A stretch of DNA of 64,000 bases from assembly GCA_964605145.1 (NCBI GenBank), contig CAZSBG010000011.1, positions 31,253 to 95,252 on the forward strand. Reading direction: 5' to 3'. Positions 18,601-26,139 of the stretch are shown here, one piece after another. The first letter of the stretch is position 1, and each line of letters starts with the position of its first letter. Source of the DNA: CAZSBG01 sp964605145. GTDB lineage: Bacteria; Zhuqueibacterota; Zhuqueibacteria; Thermofontimicrobiales; Thermofontimicrobiaceae. Position numbers and translations under genes: made by a program. The notes beneath the pieces are model-generated. The model had not been told where the DNA came from, did not search any database, and saw only the letters and a program-made list of their open reading frames with translations.

Positions 18601-19169
18601 GAGTATTCTCGTCTGATTATAATAACCAGGATCTCATCATTCTGCTGGAAGAAAATGAAAATGATTCGCTCATCGTCACGTGGGAGTTTAAAACTGTCTA
18701 TGACGAACGATTGTCAGCGCCAACCGCCGGCGATACGGCAACCGTCATTCTGAAAAAGCCGTTTCTGTCATCCATGGTGCTGGAATTCAACGCACATAAG
18801 GAGACCATCGACGACGAACTGGCCGCTTCGGAAATGGACGATATAAAAGTCGTGCCAAATCCGTACATCGTCACCAATAGCTGGGAACCTCTCAATCCAT
18901 ATTCCAGCGGACACGGCCCCAGGCATTTGCATTTCATTCATCTGCCACCGGAATGTACGATAAAAATATTCAATGTTCGCGGTCAGTTGATAGACACAAT
19001 CGAACACCGGTCCATCACGTCCGGGGATGATATGAATATCTGGAACGGAACGGAAATATGGGACATGCTCACTAAAGACGAACTGGATATTGCTTATGGC
19101 GTGTATGTCTATCATGTCGATGCCGGAAAATACGGTCAAAAAATTGGAAAATTTTGTGTTATTAAATAA
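15672..19169 (+). CDS. large secreted protein with Asp/Asn-rich repeats, fibronectin-like region and C-terminal Ig/sorting domain, copy A
   Basis: The 1165-aa product has a signal peptide ending FSLAQ. The N-terminal third is rich in aromatic residues and has the block EWPKNTGRIYVGD. Around residues 315-480 are three Ca-binding-like segments: GIDNDGDGT, NIDNNLNGIIDEN and GVDNDNDWDPLSDDVGLDG. A fibronectin-III-like segment follows (VPGDNKVTLYWDE...YRLYRSTD...YYYALTAYD). The C-terminus (about 1050-1165) has VVPNPYIV, IKIFNVRGQLIDTI and AYGVYVYHVDAG...KIGKFCVIK, a FlgD-Ig/T9SS-like tail. The function is unknown. The position between a TonB receptor and a PorV-like gene suggests a surface partner of the receptor. 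Paralogue: 30626-34195. Confidence 0.75.
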   Translation: MRKISAFTFTCIYLTLFLFEFSLAQITSHGDVREVRSGLHSGNQIKTTFYNTGFFGRKEDSPNDFGGEWPKNTGRIYVGDACTIVGTFIDTVGANGQPIVITPDGPQKGSGSARRGEIGPNGEWFTWMPLPGFANPDSKKVAMTDLNASPRYRATWPMTWPDKMEDMVDPGWSGAWNGYFGKDVFNADQESFYVMDDYQNAEYPFYPDSTDTLRRGLGLRATVRGFQWSNALVEDALFWLYDITNIGTTNYDKMVFGMMIGNMMGNTRTNQGDFNDDSADYDLVEDLAFTWDNDFLGQGGWGPVGVLGYAFLESPGNPYDGIDNDGDGTAFGGPTISEDMFDAKIISVDDRVAVIDYETYERTVTTMPADGITYNYNGNIVTVNPGQTVREIAHDNIDNNLNGIIDENNGATIGTAPDTTHVYLYVDLPYKDYIMGAGLGNPLIDERRDDGVDNDNDWDPLSDDVGLDGKAGTGDPGEGDGMPTSGAGTEFPGEPNIDKTDIDESDMIGLTSFYFFKPFDAVPLHDDNKVWRYMKPGYLNAAIENADADFQFGSGYFPLKVGQTERFSIAMIFGDGPRYDSNSDLYRNKGWVSKAYNENYNFAQAPYTPTLVAVPGDNKVTLYWDELAEESFDPITGNDFEGYRLYRSTDTQFRDMVEITDAFGSKTFMEPIAQFDLKNEYDGFTYTQRNVDNSTTDYQVVPVKGVQFYLGNNSGLQHSYVDEDVKNGYTYYYALTAYDHGDPRPDKQIPPTESGIQISVDASGRVDKGRNVQIVRPEAPVAGYVAADLDTIEAVSILKPSGDFTYRIIDPAEIKENHRYRITFEDTVQVGSVGEGDTLSTKCWTLADVTFEEEGQIDTLINRSRNLSIYDEQPIIDGFQLFVNNAQFIDIDRTKSTWSRDSLYTIGFKVFKYGFTTGTMYPSDYMIIFDEVGVDTSTYLEVRRVALVPKPVNFKVYNLSNEEYIDFAFWEVHGDDGVFSSDYNNQDLIILLEENENDSLIVTWEFKTVYDERLSAPTAGDTATVILKKPFLSSMVLEFNAHKETIDDELAASEMDDIKVVPNPYIVTNSWEPLNPYSSGHGPRHLHFIHLPPECTIKIFNVRGQLIDTIEHRSITSGDDMNIWNGTEIWDMLTKDELDIAYGVYVYHVDAGKYGQKIGKFCVIK

Positions 19170-19189
19170 CGCATAACAGGAGCTGAACA

Positions 19190-20209
19190 ATGAAAAAGAT
19201 ATTTTTACTGAGTATAATTTTATTGATTTTCGGAATGCCTGTTCTGGGTTTGGCCCAGGTTACGAAAGTGGGAACGACTGCGGCCGGATTTCTCAATATT
19301 GATGTTGGCGCGAAAGCGATTGGCATGGGAAGCGCGTATGTTTCCGTGGCAAACGATGCAACGGCCATGTACTGGAATCCATCCGGGATTGCCAATGTCG
19401 CAAAGAATGAAGCCATTTTTACGCATAACCGGTGGATCGCGGATATGAGTTTTAACTTCGCCGGCATAGTAGTGCCGCTTTCATTCGGAACCATAGGCGT
19501 CGGGGCGACATTCCTCACCATGGACGATATGGAACGCACCACCGTGGAATTCCCTGATGGAAATGGTGAAATGTTCTCAGCCGGATCGTATGCGTTCAAT
19601 TTGTCCTACGCGCGGCGGTTGACCGATCGGTTCAATATTGGAGCCAACTTGAAATATATCCATGAGTACATTTATAACTCATCTGCCACAGGAATTGCTT
19701 TTGATATCGGAACCCAATTTATAACGCAATTCAATGGATTGAAAATTGGCATGAGCATCAGCAATTTCGGAACTAAAATGCGAATGAGCGGGCGCGATTT
19801 GATCGTTCAGGTGGATACAAATCCGATTATTTCCGGAAATAACGAAAACATCAACGCCGATCTCAAGACCGAAGCTTATGATTTGCCGCTGTTGTTCCGG
19901 GTGGGCATTTCCATGGATGTGCTGAAAGGCGCCGGCGGAAATAATCTCATTTTGGCCGCGGATGCACTGCACCCCAATGATGATGTGGAATTTCTCAACC
20001 TGGGTGGCATGTACATGTTTAAAAATTTATTTTCGCTCAGCGCTGGCTATAAAACGCTTTTTGCTGAAGATTCCGAAGAAGGGATTGCCCTGGGCGCAGG
20101 CTTTTATTTTGACTTAATTGGCGGACTCAAAATTAAAATGAATTACGCGTACCAGGATTTCGGCGTGCTGAATGACATCCAGCAGTTTTCTGTAGCGCTG
20201 GAGTTTTAA
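19190..20209 (+). CDS. PorV/PorQ-type (UPF0164) outer-membrane protein, copy A
   Basis: The 339-aa protein has a signal peptide (to GLAQ) and the family signature VGTTAAGFLNIDVGAKAIGM followed by AYVSVANDATAMYWNPSGIA, then a predicted FadL-like beta-barrel ending FSVALEF. In Bacteroidetes PorV shuttles T9SS cargo for surface attachment; that role here is an inference. It follows the large secreted protein by 20 bases with an AGGAG site, so the two are co-transcribed. Paralogue: 34213-35244. Confidence 0.88.
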   Translation: MKKIFLLSIILLIFGMPVLGLAQVTKVGTTAAGFLNIDVGAKAIGMGSAYVSVANDATAMYWNPSGIANVAKNEAIFTHNRWIADMSFNFAGIVVPLSFGTIGVGATFLTMDDMERTTVEFPDGNGEMFSAGSYAFNLSYARRLTDRFNIGANLKYIHEYIYNSSATGIAFDIGTQFITQFNGLKIGMSISNFGTKMRMSGRDLIVQVDTNPIISGNNENINADLKTEAYDLPLLFRVGISMDVLKGAGGNNLILAADALHPNDDVEFLNLGGMYMFKNLFSLSAGYKTLFAEDSEEGIALGAGFYFDLIGGLKIKMNYAYQDFGVLNDIQQFSVALEF

Positions 20210-20281
20210 GCTATAAATTATTTTTGCTCTTACTATAAATCGATATTTTACAGTTCATATCTATCGATAATTAGTCATAAG

Positions 20282-20371
20282 TTTTCCGAACTCTTGGTAA
20301 AAATGAATTTTCATTATTTATTATTAATTAATTAATTATAAATAATTTCATGGTTCGGAAAGTTCGGAAAA
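20282..20371 (+). promoter_or_regulatory. repeated TTCCGAAC / GTTCGGAA operator candidates upstream of the Fic gene
   Basis: TTTTCCGAAC (20282-20291) is the inverse of two direct copies of GTTCGGAA (20353-20360 and 20362-20369), the last ending 12 bases before the fic start codon. The 60 bases between are almost pure A+T. The pattern suits a DNA-binding protein acting on two distant sites; the Fic protein's own C-terminal helix-turn-helix is the obvious candidate. Confidence 0.5.
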
Positions 20372-20381
20372 AGGTAGTAAT

Positions 20382-21410
20382 ATGCAAAGCCTGAAGAGTG
20401 AATTTACTCGGTTGAGAAAACAGAATATACCATTTATTGCAGTGGCTAACAGCGAGTGGTATTCATTATTCAAAGATGAAATAAGGAATTCCATAGCCAT
20501 CGAAGGGATTTTCACCAATCGCAACGATTTAATGGATGTGCTGGAACACAATAAACGGACGGATACACAAAAAACAGCCGCTATTTTGGGATATTTTGAA
20601 TCTGCAAGTTCTGTTTATGAATATGCCAATAATCTGCTCAAAGTGAATGAATTCAAACTTCGTTTGGCAGATGTTAAGCAAATACACTCTCTGTTAATGC
20701 GGTACGAAAAGAAAGTCGGAAGTTTTCAGGGTACATTAGGCGATTTCAGAAAAGGCGATATTGAAGTCACAGAATCTCGATTCAAGCCGATAAAAGCGCC
20801 TTTTGTGGAGCATGCCATGAGATTATTTGTAAAATGGATCAATAAGAAGCTTGAGGATGCAAAATATGATAAATTGAAGCTCGCATCGATCAGTCATGTA
20901 TTGTTCGAGACAATCCATCCGTTCCGTGATGGCAACGGCAGAGTCGGAAGAATCCTTCTTTCATTTATTTTAATTGGCTGTGGTTACGTGAATATTGCAA
21001 TCAAAGGGACGAATAAGGAAGATAGAAATAAATACTACGAAGCTTTGGAAATAGCAGATGACCATTGCGAACTTCTGCTTCGAGCTATTGAAAGTGGAAA
21101 AAAAATAACGACGAATGATGTGGATAGGTTTCTTGATAAAAGTAATCTCTCGCTTTTAAGTAAAATTATTGAAGATCGGTTAAGAGATGCTTATGATCGA
21201 TTGAAAAATCAAGTTACATTAAAATATGACAAGGATGCACTGCTACCCTTGCGCGATGTGGCTAAATTCTATCATTATTCACAGGATTATTTGAGGAATC
21301 TGATTAATAAAGGCAAATTATCTGCCCAACGGTCAGGTAAATTATGGTATGTGCGAGTTCGGGATATGGAACTGTACAGAGAGAAAGTTGAAAAAAAGAA
21401 TTCATTGTAA
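20382..21410 (+). CDS. Fic-domain protein (AMP transferase) with C-terminal helix-turn-helix
   Basis: The 342-aa protein carries the complete Fic motif HPFRDGNGRVGR (residues 179-190), so it should transfer AMP or another nucleotide moiety to protein targets. The N-terminus contains the inhibitory-helix motif SxxxEG (S37 to E41-G42 in NSIAIEGIF), which in class II Fic proteins blocks the active site. The C-terminus (about 286-336; RDVAKFYHYSQDYLRNLINK) is an excisionase/MerR-like helix-turn-helix. It is visibly more AT-rich than the module genes and interrupts the glycan locus, so it may be an insertion. AAGG supports the start. No antitoxin gene is adjacent. Confidence 0.9.
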   Translation: MQSLKSEFTRLRKQNIPFIAVANSEWYSLFKDEIRNSIAIEGIFTNRNDLMDVLEHNKRTDTQKTAAILGYFESASSVYEYANNLLKVNEFKLRLADVKQIHSLLMRYEKKVGSFQGTLGDFRKGDIEVTESRFKPIKAPFVEHAMRLFVKWINKKLEDAKYDKLKLASISHVLFETIHPFRDGNGRVGRILLSFILIGCGYVNIAIKGTNKEDRNKYYEALEIADDHCELLLRAIESGKKITTNDVDRFLDKSNLSLLSKIIEDRLRDAYDRLKNQVTLKYDKDALLPLRDVAKFYHYSQDYLRNLINKGKLSAQRSGKLWYVRVRDMELYREKVEKKNSL

Positions 21411-21432
21411 ATTGAATGTATTATCATCATGA

Positions 21433-21449
21433 GTGAGTAACATACTCAC
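21433..21449 (+). promoter_or_regulatory. perfect hairpin GTGAGTA-ACA-TACTCAC
   Basis: A 7-base perfect inverted repeat with a three-base loop lies 23 bases after the fic stop codon. No T-run follows, so it is not a classical terminator; it may be an operator for the following amylase gene. Confidence 0.3.
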
Positions 21450-21526
21450 CTCAATGAGGGATTGAAGTAAGTTCAGAGAATAAGGATTTGAACAGGCGGC
21501 TCATAAAATTCGTCCAATTATGTAAC

Positions 21527-21541
21527 TCGAAGATACTTCGA
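21527..21541 (+). promoter_or_regulatory. palindrome TCGAAGATACTTCGA before the GH13 gene
   Basis: A perfect 6+3+6 palindrome lies 24 bases upstream of the amylase start. It shares the GAAG...CTTC core with the palindrome before the LacI gene, but the half-site spacing differs by one base, so it may be a different regulator's site. Confidence 0.35.
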
Positions 21542-21564
21542 ATTAAAGACTGAGGGAATTTGTT

Positions 21565-23421
21565 ATGAGAAAAGGGGATGCCCGAGTTATTATCCTGCTT
21601 ATTTTATTTTCGTTTACTTTTAACTGCCAAAAAGAAAAACAAATTAACTACCAGGTTCCGGTCTGGGCCAAGAAAGCGGTATGGTACCAGATTTTTCCGG
21701 AACGATTCCGAAATGGTGATCCATCCAACGATCCGTCGCTCGAAGATATTGTCGGGTCTTGGCCGTTTGGTGACATGCGGGAAATTCAAACCGTGCCCTG
21801 GACTTCGGACTGGTACCAGCTTCAGCCGTGGGAGCAGGATGGCAAGGGATTTTACTATCATGCCCAGCGCCGGCGGTTTGGCGGCGATTTGCAGGGCGTA
21901 ATCGACAAGCTCGATTACCTGCAGGAATTAGGCGTCAACGCCATCTACTTCAACCCTGTGTTTGAATCACCTTCACTGCACAAATACGATGGCACATTTT
22001 ATCACCACATCGACGATAATTTTGGGCCCGATCCTGCCGGCGATAAAATTATCTTCGAAAATGAAAATCCCACCGATCCTTCAACCTGGCAGTGGACTGC
22101 CGCCGATAAACTTTTCCTTGAATTGCTCAAACAATGTCACGAACGAAATATCCGCGTTATCATCGATGGCGTGTTCAATCACGTGGGCGTGAATTTTTTC
22201 GCGTTTGCTGATCTCAAAAAAAATCAACAAAATTCCAAATACAAGAATTGGTTCGAGGTGAAATCGTGGGACAATCCGGACACGGAAGCGGATGAATTTG
22301 ATTACGAATGCTGGGCCGGGGTGAAAGGCATGCCGGAAATTCGCGAGGGAAGCGATGGCTTTGCCGCTGAACCGTGGGCGTATATGGTGGCATCGATTGA
22401 GCGCTGGATGGATCCCAATGGCGACGGAGATCCCTCGGATGGCATCGATGGCTGGCGCCTGGATGTGGCCGAAAAAGTGACCCGCGCGTCGTGGGTTAAA
22501 TTTCGCAATCTGGTTCGTTCCATCAACCCGGAAGCCTATTTGACCGGCGAAGTCTGGTGGGAGAAATGGCCTGAAAAAATGTTCAACGCAGCGGACTGGC
22601 TCAAGGGCGACATGTTCGACGCGGTAATGAATTATCGTTTTGCAGCGGCTGTGACCAAGTTTTTCATTGATCAGAAGAATCGAATATCTGCCACAGAATT
22701 TGATAAAGAACTGGCGCAGGTCAGAACCGATTACCCATTCGAAGTGAACTACGTTTTGCAGAATTTAATGGACAGCCACGATACGGACCGGCTGCCTTCC
22801 ATGATTGTGAATCCGGACCGGATTTACGGTCACAAAAATACGTTGAACGCCAATGAAAATTATAACGTTCGCAAGCCGCGGGCTGATGAGATAAAAATCC
22901 AGAAGCTCATCGCGCTGTTCCAAATGACGTACGTGGGCGCGCCCATGATTTATTACGGCGATGAAGCCGGCGTATGGGGCGCCAGCGACCCGGACGAGCG
23001 AAAACCCATGCTCTGGGCCGATCTGAAATACGACGATGAAGTCAGCCATCCGTTTGGCGCGCTGCGTCCGCGGGATAAAAATGAATTCAATCCCGATCTC
23101 TTTCATTATTATAAAGAATTGATTCGCATCCGAAAAGAGCACCCGGCTTTGATGCTGGGTGATTTTCAGTTGCTCGTCGTTGATGATGAAAAATCGATGT
23201 ATGCGTTCGAGCGAAATTATGATAAGCAGAGAGTCATCGTGGTGGTGAATAACTCCGAGCGAATTCAGCCGCTGCAATTGGATGCCGCCGGGAAACAATG
23301 GATGGACTTGCTGAGCGGGGACCGATTCTTAGACATCGATGGGAAAATTGAATTGAAGGTCGACAGCAAATCCGGGCTTATCTTAATTCCCGGTCTGGAG
23401 ACGCGGCTGGCTGCCCGGTGA
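21565..23421 (+). CDS. GH13 alpha-amylase-family glycoside hydrolase lipoprotein
   Basis: The 618-aa protein has a lipoprotein signal (lipid cysteine C21 in TFNC). The GH13 (beta/alpha)8 domain shows region I DGVFNHVG (201-208), region II GWRLDVAEKV with nucleophile D300, region III TGEVWW with acid/base E329, and region IV MDSHDTDR with D406. A C-terminal beta domain follows. All catalytic residues are present. The N-terminal AVWYQIFPERFRNGD and FGGDLQGV are seen in neopullulanase/cyclomaltodextrinase-type enzymes, so it probably cuts starch-derived oligosaccharides at the cell surface or in the periplasm. Its neighbours make an alpha-glucan-use role likely. Confidence 0.92.
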   Translation: MRKGDARVIILLILFSFTFNCQKEKQINYQVPVWAKKAVWYQIFPERFRNGDPSNDPSLEDIVGSWPFGDMREIQTVPWTSDWYQLQPWEQDGKGFYYHAQRRRFGGDLQGVIDKLDYLQELGVNAIYFNPVFESPSLHKYDGTFYHHIDDNFGPDPAGDKIIFENENPTDPSTWQWTAADKLFLELLKQCHERNIRVIIDGVFNHVGVNFFAFADLKKNQQNSKYKNWFEVKSWDNPDTEADEFDYECWAGVKGMPEIREGSDGFAAEPWAYMVASIERWMDPNGDGDPSDGIDGWRLDVAEKVTRASWVKFRNLVRSINPEAYLTGEVWWEKWPEKMFNAADWLKGDMFDAVMNYRFAAAVTKFFIDQKNRISATEFDKELAQVRTDYPFEVNYVLQNLMDSHDTDRLPSMIVNPDRIYGHKNTLNANENYNVRKPRADEIKIQKLIALFQMTYVGAPMIYYGDEAGVWGASDPDERKPMLWADLKYDDEVSHPFGALRPRDKNEFNPDLFHYYKELIRIRKEHPALMLGDFQLLVVDDEKSMYAFERNYDKQRVIVVVNNSERIQPLQLDAAGKQWMDLLSGDRFLDIDGKIELKVDSKSGLILIPGLETRLAAR

Positions 23422-23555
23422 TGGCCACGGAGGCGCGGTGGCACATAGGAAAGAACCTGCACGATTAAAAACAACTGGCTGCTACTTGAAACTACATAAA
23501 CGGAAAAGTATTAATTTAGATTTTTTTGTTTATGTTCAGCCAGAAAGGGTGTACA

Positions 23556-24788
23556 ATGAAAAAAATAGCGTGGATTGTTTTTGTAGCCGGCATTTTAATA
23601 TTTTCATCATGCAATAAAAAAAGCCCAACAGAAACGCCACCAGTAAATAATATTCATCCACAGGTAGATATACCCTGGCCAAGTTTAGCAGATAGTCCCT
23701 GGCCTTCACCTCGCGGAAACATTCAATGTAATGGTCGTAGCAAATCTATTGGTTTCAGGGAAGGTAAGGTTGCCTGGACTTTTACAGAAGATCGATTTGT
23801 TAATGAAATTTCAGGTGTTGTTGTAGGTTCAGATAGTACGATTTATTTTACAGCAGGTTTGACAGGTGGTATTCAAAAACGCTATTTATATGCACTAAAT
23901 CCCGATGGTACTTTAAAATGGAAAAACGAACTCGAAGGAAGATTTGCTGCGACGACAACACCGATAGTAGGTGCCGGTGATATTATTTATGTACCAACTT
24001 ATTGGGGACCTATCCATGCGTTTAACTCAGATGGAACCTTAAAATGGAAATATGGAAATGTAATCCGAAATCGTACATTCAGCCCCGCATTAGGATTAGA
24101 TGGTACGATTTACTTTGCAGATACAGATGGAAAGTTATATGCAATTAACGCTAACGGTACATTAAAATGGTTTAACAATGAAAAGATGAATTCTGAAGAA
24201 GCTTTATTATCCTCGTATTCTTTAACTATGTCACCCGATGGCACTGTTCTTTATGGATCATCATTTGATTCCACTTTAAATGCATTTGATTCGCAAACAG
24301 GCGATATATTATGGGAGTTTCCAACCGGGCATAAGCTATTTGCATCGCCAATGGTCGATTCTGATGGTAACATTTATTTCACTCAATTTGATAGTACCGG
24401 TTTTCATCTTTGCTCGATAAACTCGCAAGGTGAATTGCGTTGGAAAAACGATCACAACCTCAGTTATTGGATCAGTTTTCATATGGATAAACACGGAAAC
24501 ATATATGTATATAGTGAAGATAAACGCATTCTTTCATTTGATTTTGAAGGTAATCTGAGGTGGAGTAGTTCAATATTGGGAAACACGTGGTTCAATTCAA
24601 TTATAGGCGATAGCGAGGGTGTAATATATTTTGCACATACAGATTCATATATTTTAGCATTAAATCAGCAAGGGAATCAAATATTCGAATGTACACTTCC
24701 TTCTTTATCTGATGGACTCATTATGGGGGCTGTAGCAAATAGTCGTTTGTATCTATCTGGTAGATATCAATTTTTTTGTATTGAATAG
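23556..24788 (+). CDS. PQQ-like beta-propeller lipoprotein
   Basis: From ATG 23556 (AAAGGG upstream) the product is 410 aa with a lipoprotein signal, MKKIAWIVFV...FSSC. Repeated blades read LYALNPDGTLKWKNE, IHAFNSDGTLKWKYG, LYAINANGTLKWFN and LNAFDSQTGDILWEF, the outer-membrane-assembly/PQQ-type propeller pattern. No catalytic site is visible; it is probably a binding or scaffold protein on the periplasmic or outer face. An in-frame ATG 10 codons upstream would spoil the signal. The gene is more AT-rich than the module genes. Confidence 0.8.
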   Translation: MKKIAWIVFVAGILIFSSCNKKSPTETPPVNNIHPQVDIPWPSLADSPWPSPRGNIQCNGRSKSIGFREGKVAWTFTEDRFVNEISGVVVGSDSTIYFTAGLTGGIQKRYLYALNPDGTLKWKNELEGRFAATTTPIVGAGDIIYVPTYWGPIHAFNSDGTLKWKYGNVIRNRTFSPALGLDGTIYFADTDGKLYAINANGTLKWFNNEKMNSEEALLSSYSLTMSPDGTVLYGSSFDSTLNAFDSQTGDILWEFPTGHKLFASPMVDSDGNIYFTQFDSTGFHLCSINSQGELRWKNDHNLSYWISFHMDKHGNIYVYSEDKRILSFDFEGNLRWSSSILGNTWFNSIIGDSEGVIYFAHTDSYILALNQQGNQIFECTLPSLSDGLIMGAVANSRLYLSGRYQFFCIE

Positions 24789-24793
24789 GAGGT

Positions 24794-25984
24794 TTGAATT
24801 ATGAAACTACAAAATTTTTTTTGGTTTGCCAGGTAATATTTTCCTTGTTTTTCGTATCCAGTCCTATCTCTTTTGCACAAGACTACCGCTATAATGGTGA
24901 AATAATGGGTGAAGTTATCGGCTTAGATGGAATGGATTACTGGCAGGTAAATGCTCAGTGTATATCTACATACAAGTGGGACGTTTCTGGACAAGAATGT
25001 TATCTCACAGATGATTATGAAACTGCTTATATTGAAGGCTGGGGAAATAACATATCCAATTTTGGATTTCATACTCCTTGGGGCCATGAAGGTGGCCACT
25101 ATGATATAGCATTTGGCGAATATGAGTTTACTTTTAATTTAGCGGGAAGTGAGGATGATACTTCATTTATTCTCGATTTACGAGATGCTGATTGGACGAA
25201 AAATTATGGTTCGCCTTTTGATATTACTATCCGATGGGATATTGATAACAGGGAGTTGAAATATAGAATTGGAGGATCTGGGAATACCTATTATGACTTG
25301 GTTGATGAAACTATTTGGGATTTATTAGATGAAGCTCCTCCAAATAAGGAAGCCTTTCAGCCAACAAAACCCCTTGGTTTTAGATGTACAAATGCTAATC
25401 AGACAGGTGAACATCCTCATTTTGTATGGGATGGTACTCAATGGCCTAACGGAATAAGAGGACAAAGAACTATTACTGTCTATTATATAATATTTAGGAA
25501 TTTGAGAAGAGTTGCAACAGATATAACAAACTTGGAGTGGACCGACAATAGTGTTACCATAGGTCAGCAAGGAACATCTTTCAACTACTTTGTCAGAGCA
25601 AAATTATCAAAATCTCCTGAATCTGAGAGGTCGGACATAGTTTATATTACAGGCAATCTTTCAAAAAAACAAATTCCAGAATCAATGAATTCCAGTGAAA
25701 AAGATAATTGTTCTGAGGAGTTCAAACTTATGAATGTAGTGTGTCACCCTAATCCTGTAAATCCAACTACAAATATTATTTATTCTCTTTCAAAAGTAGG
25801 AGTTGTCTATCTTACTATTTATAATTTAATGGGTCAACGAATAGCTGAATTAGTGAATGAAAAAAAATTTGCTGGAACTTATCAGGTTAGCTTCGATGGT
25901 AGCTCTTTAGCAGGTGGAATATATTTTGTTCATTTAGAATTCAATAATCAACATTTGATAAGAAAGGTTTTACTGATCAAATAA
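24794..25984 (+). CDS. secreted protein with T9SS type A sorting domain; frame interrupted at the start by a poly-T tract
   Basis: The 396-residue frame contains the end of a signal peptide (FSLFFVSSPISFAQ), an unidentified N-terminal domain (about 30-170), a fibronectin-III-like region (about 190-290) and a C-terminal sorting domain with CHPNPVNPTT, VYLTIYNLMGQRI, AGGIYFVHLEF and RKVLLIK. The frame opens at TTG 24794, only one base after AGGAGG (24787-24792), which is too close. The correctly spaced ATG at 24801 reads MKLQNFFWFAR and then stops; one more T in the T8 run would join it to the long frame. See the poly-T entry. Function unknown. Confidence 0.7.
   Translation: MNYETTKFFLVCQVIFSLFFVSSPISFAQDYRYNGEIMGEVIGLDGMDYWQVNAQCISTYKWDVSGQECYLTDDYETAYIEGWGNNISNFGFHTPWGHEGGHYDIAFGEYEFTFNLAGSEDDTSFILDLRDADWTKNYGSPFDITIRWDIDNRELKYRIGGSGNTYYDLVDETIWDLLDEAPPNKEAFQPTKPLGFRCTNANQTGEHPHFVWDGTQWPNGIRGQRTITVYYIIFRNLRRVATDITNLEWTDNSVTIGQQGTSFNYFVRAKLSKSPESERSDIVYITGNLSKKQIPESMNSSEKDNCSEEFKLMNVVCHPNPVNPTTNIIYSLSKVGVVYLTIYNLMGQRIAELVNEKKFAGTYQVSFDGSSLAGGIYFVHLEFNNQHLIRKVLLIK
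24815..24822 (+). repeat. T8 homopolymer at the translation start; possible slippage site
   Basis: Eight consecutive T lie 12 bases after the well-placed ATG 24801. Nine T would give MKLQNFFLVCQVIFSLFF, a good signal peptide in the long frame; eight T give an 11-residue peptide. Either phase-variable or slippage-dependent expression, or a base-calling or assembly error, could explain it. Confidence 0.5.
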
Positions 25985-26139
25985 TGCAATATAGTGTCCC
26001 TTGAAAATTAATATCAAATAAACGTTGAATTAGTTCTAATAGTATCTTTGTGTTTAGCGGTTATATATTTTTTATGTGTTATAACCTATAGCGAATTATA
26101 AGGTATCGTAAAATAGCATTAAGAAATTTAGGTGAATTA

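Noticed and set aside
12804..20209. A SusC/SusD pair
   Set aside because: The gene after the receptor lacks SusD features (lipoprotein signal, TPR-like helices); it is a beta-rich protein with Asp/Asn repeats and a sorting-type tail.
20210..20381. Terminator after the PorV-like gene
   Set aside because: The palindromic text is almost pure A+T without a GC stem. The GTTCGGAA boxes fit an operator better.
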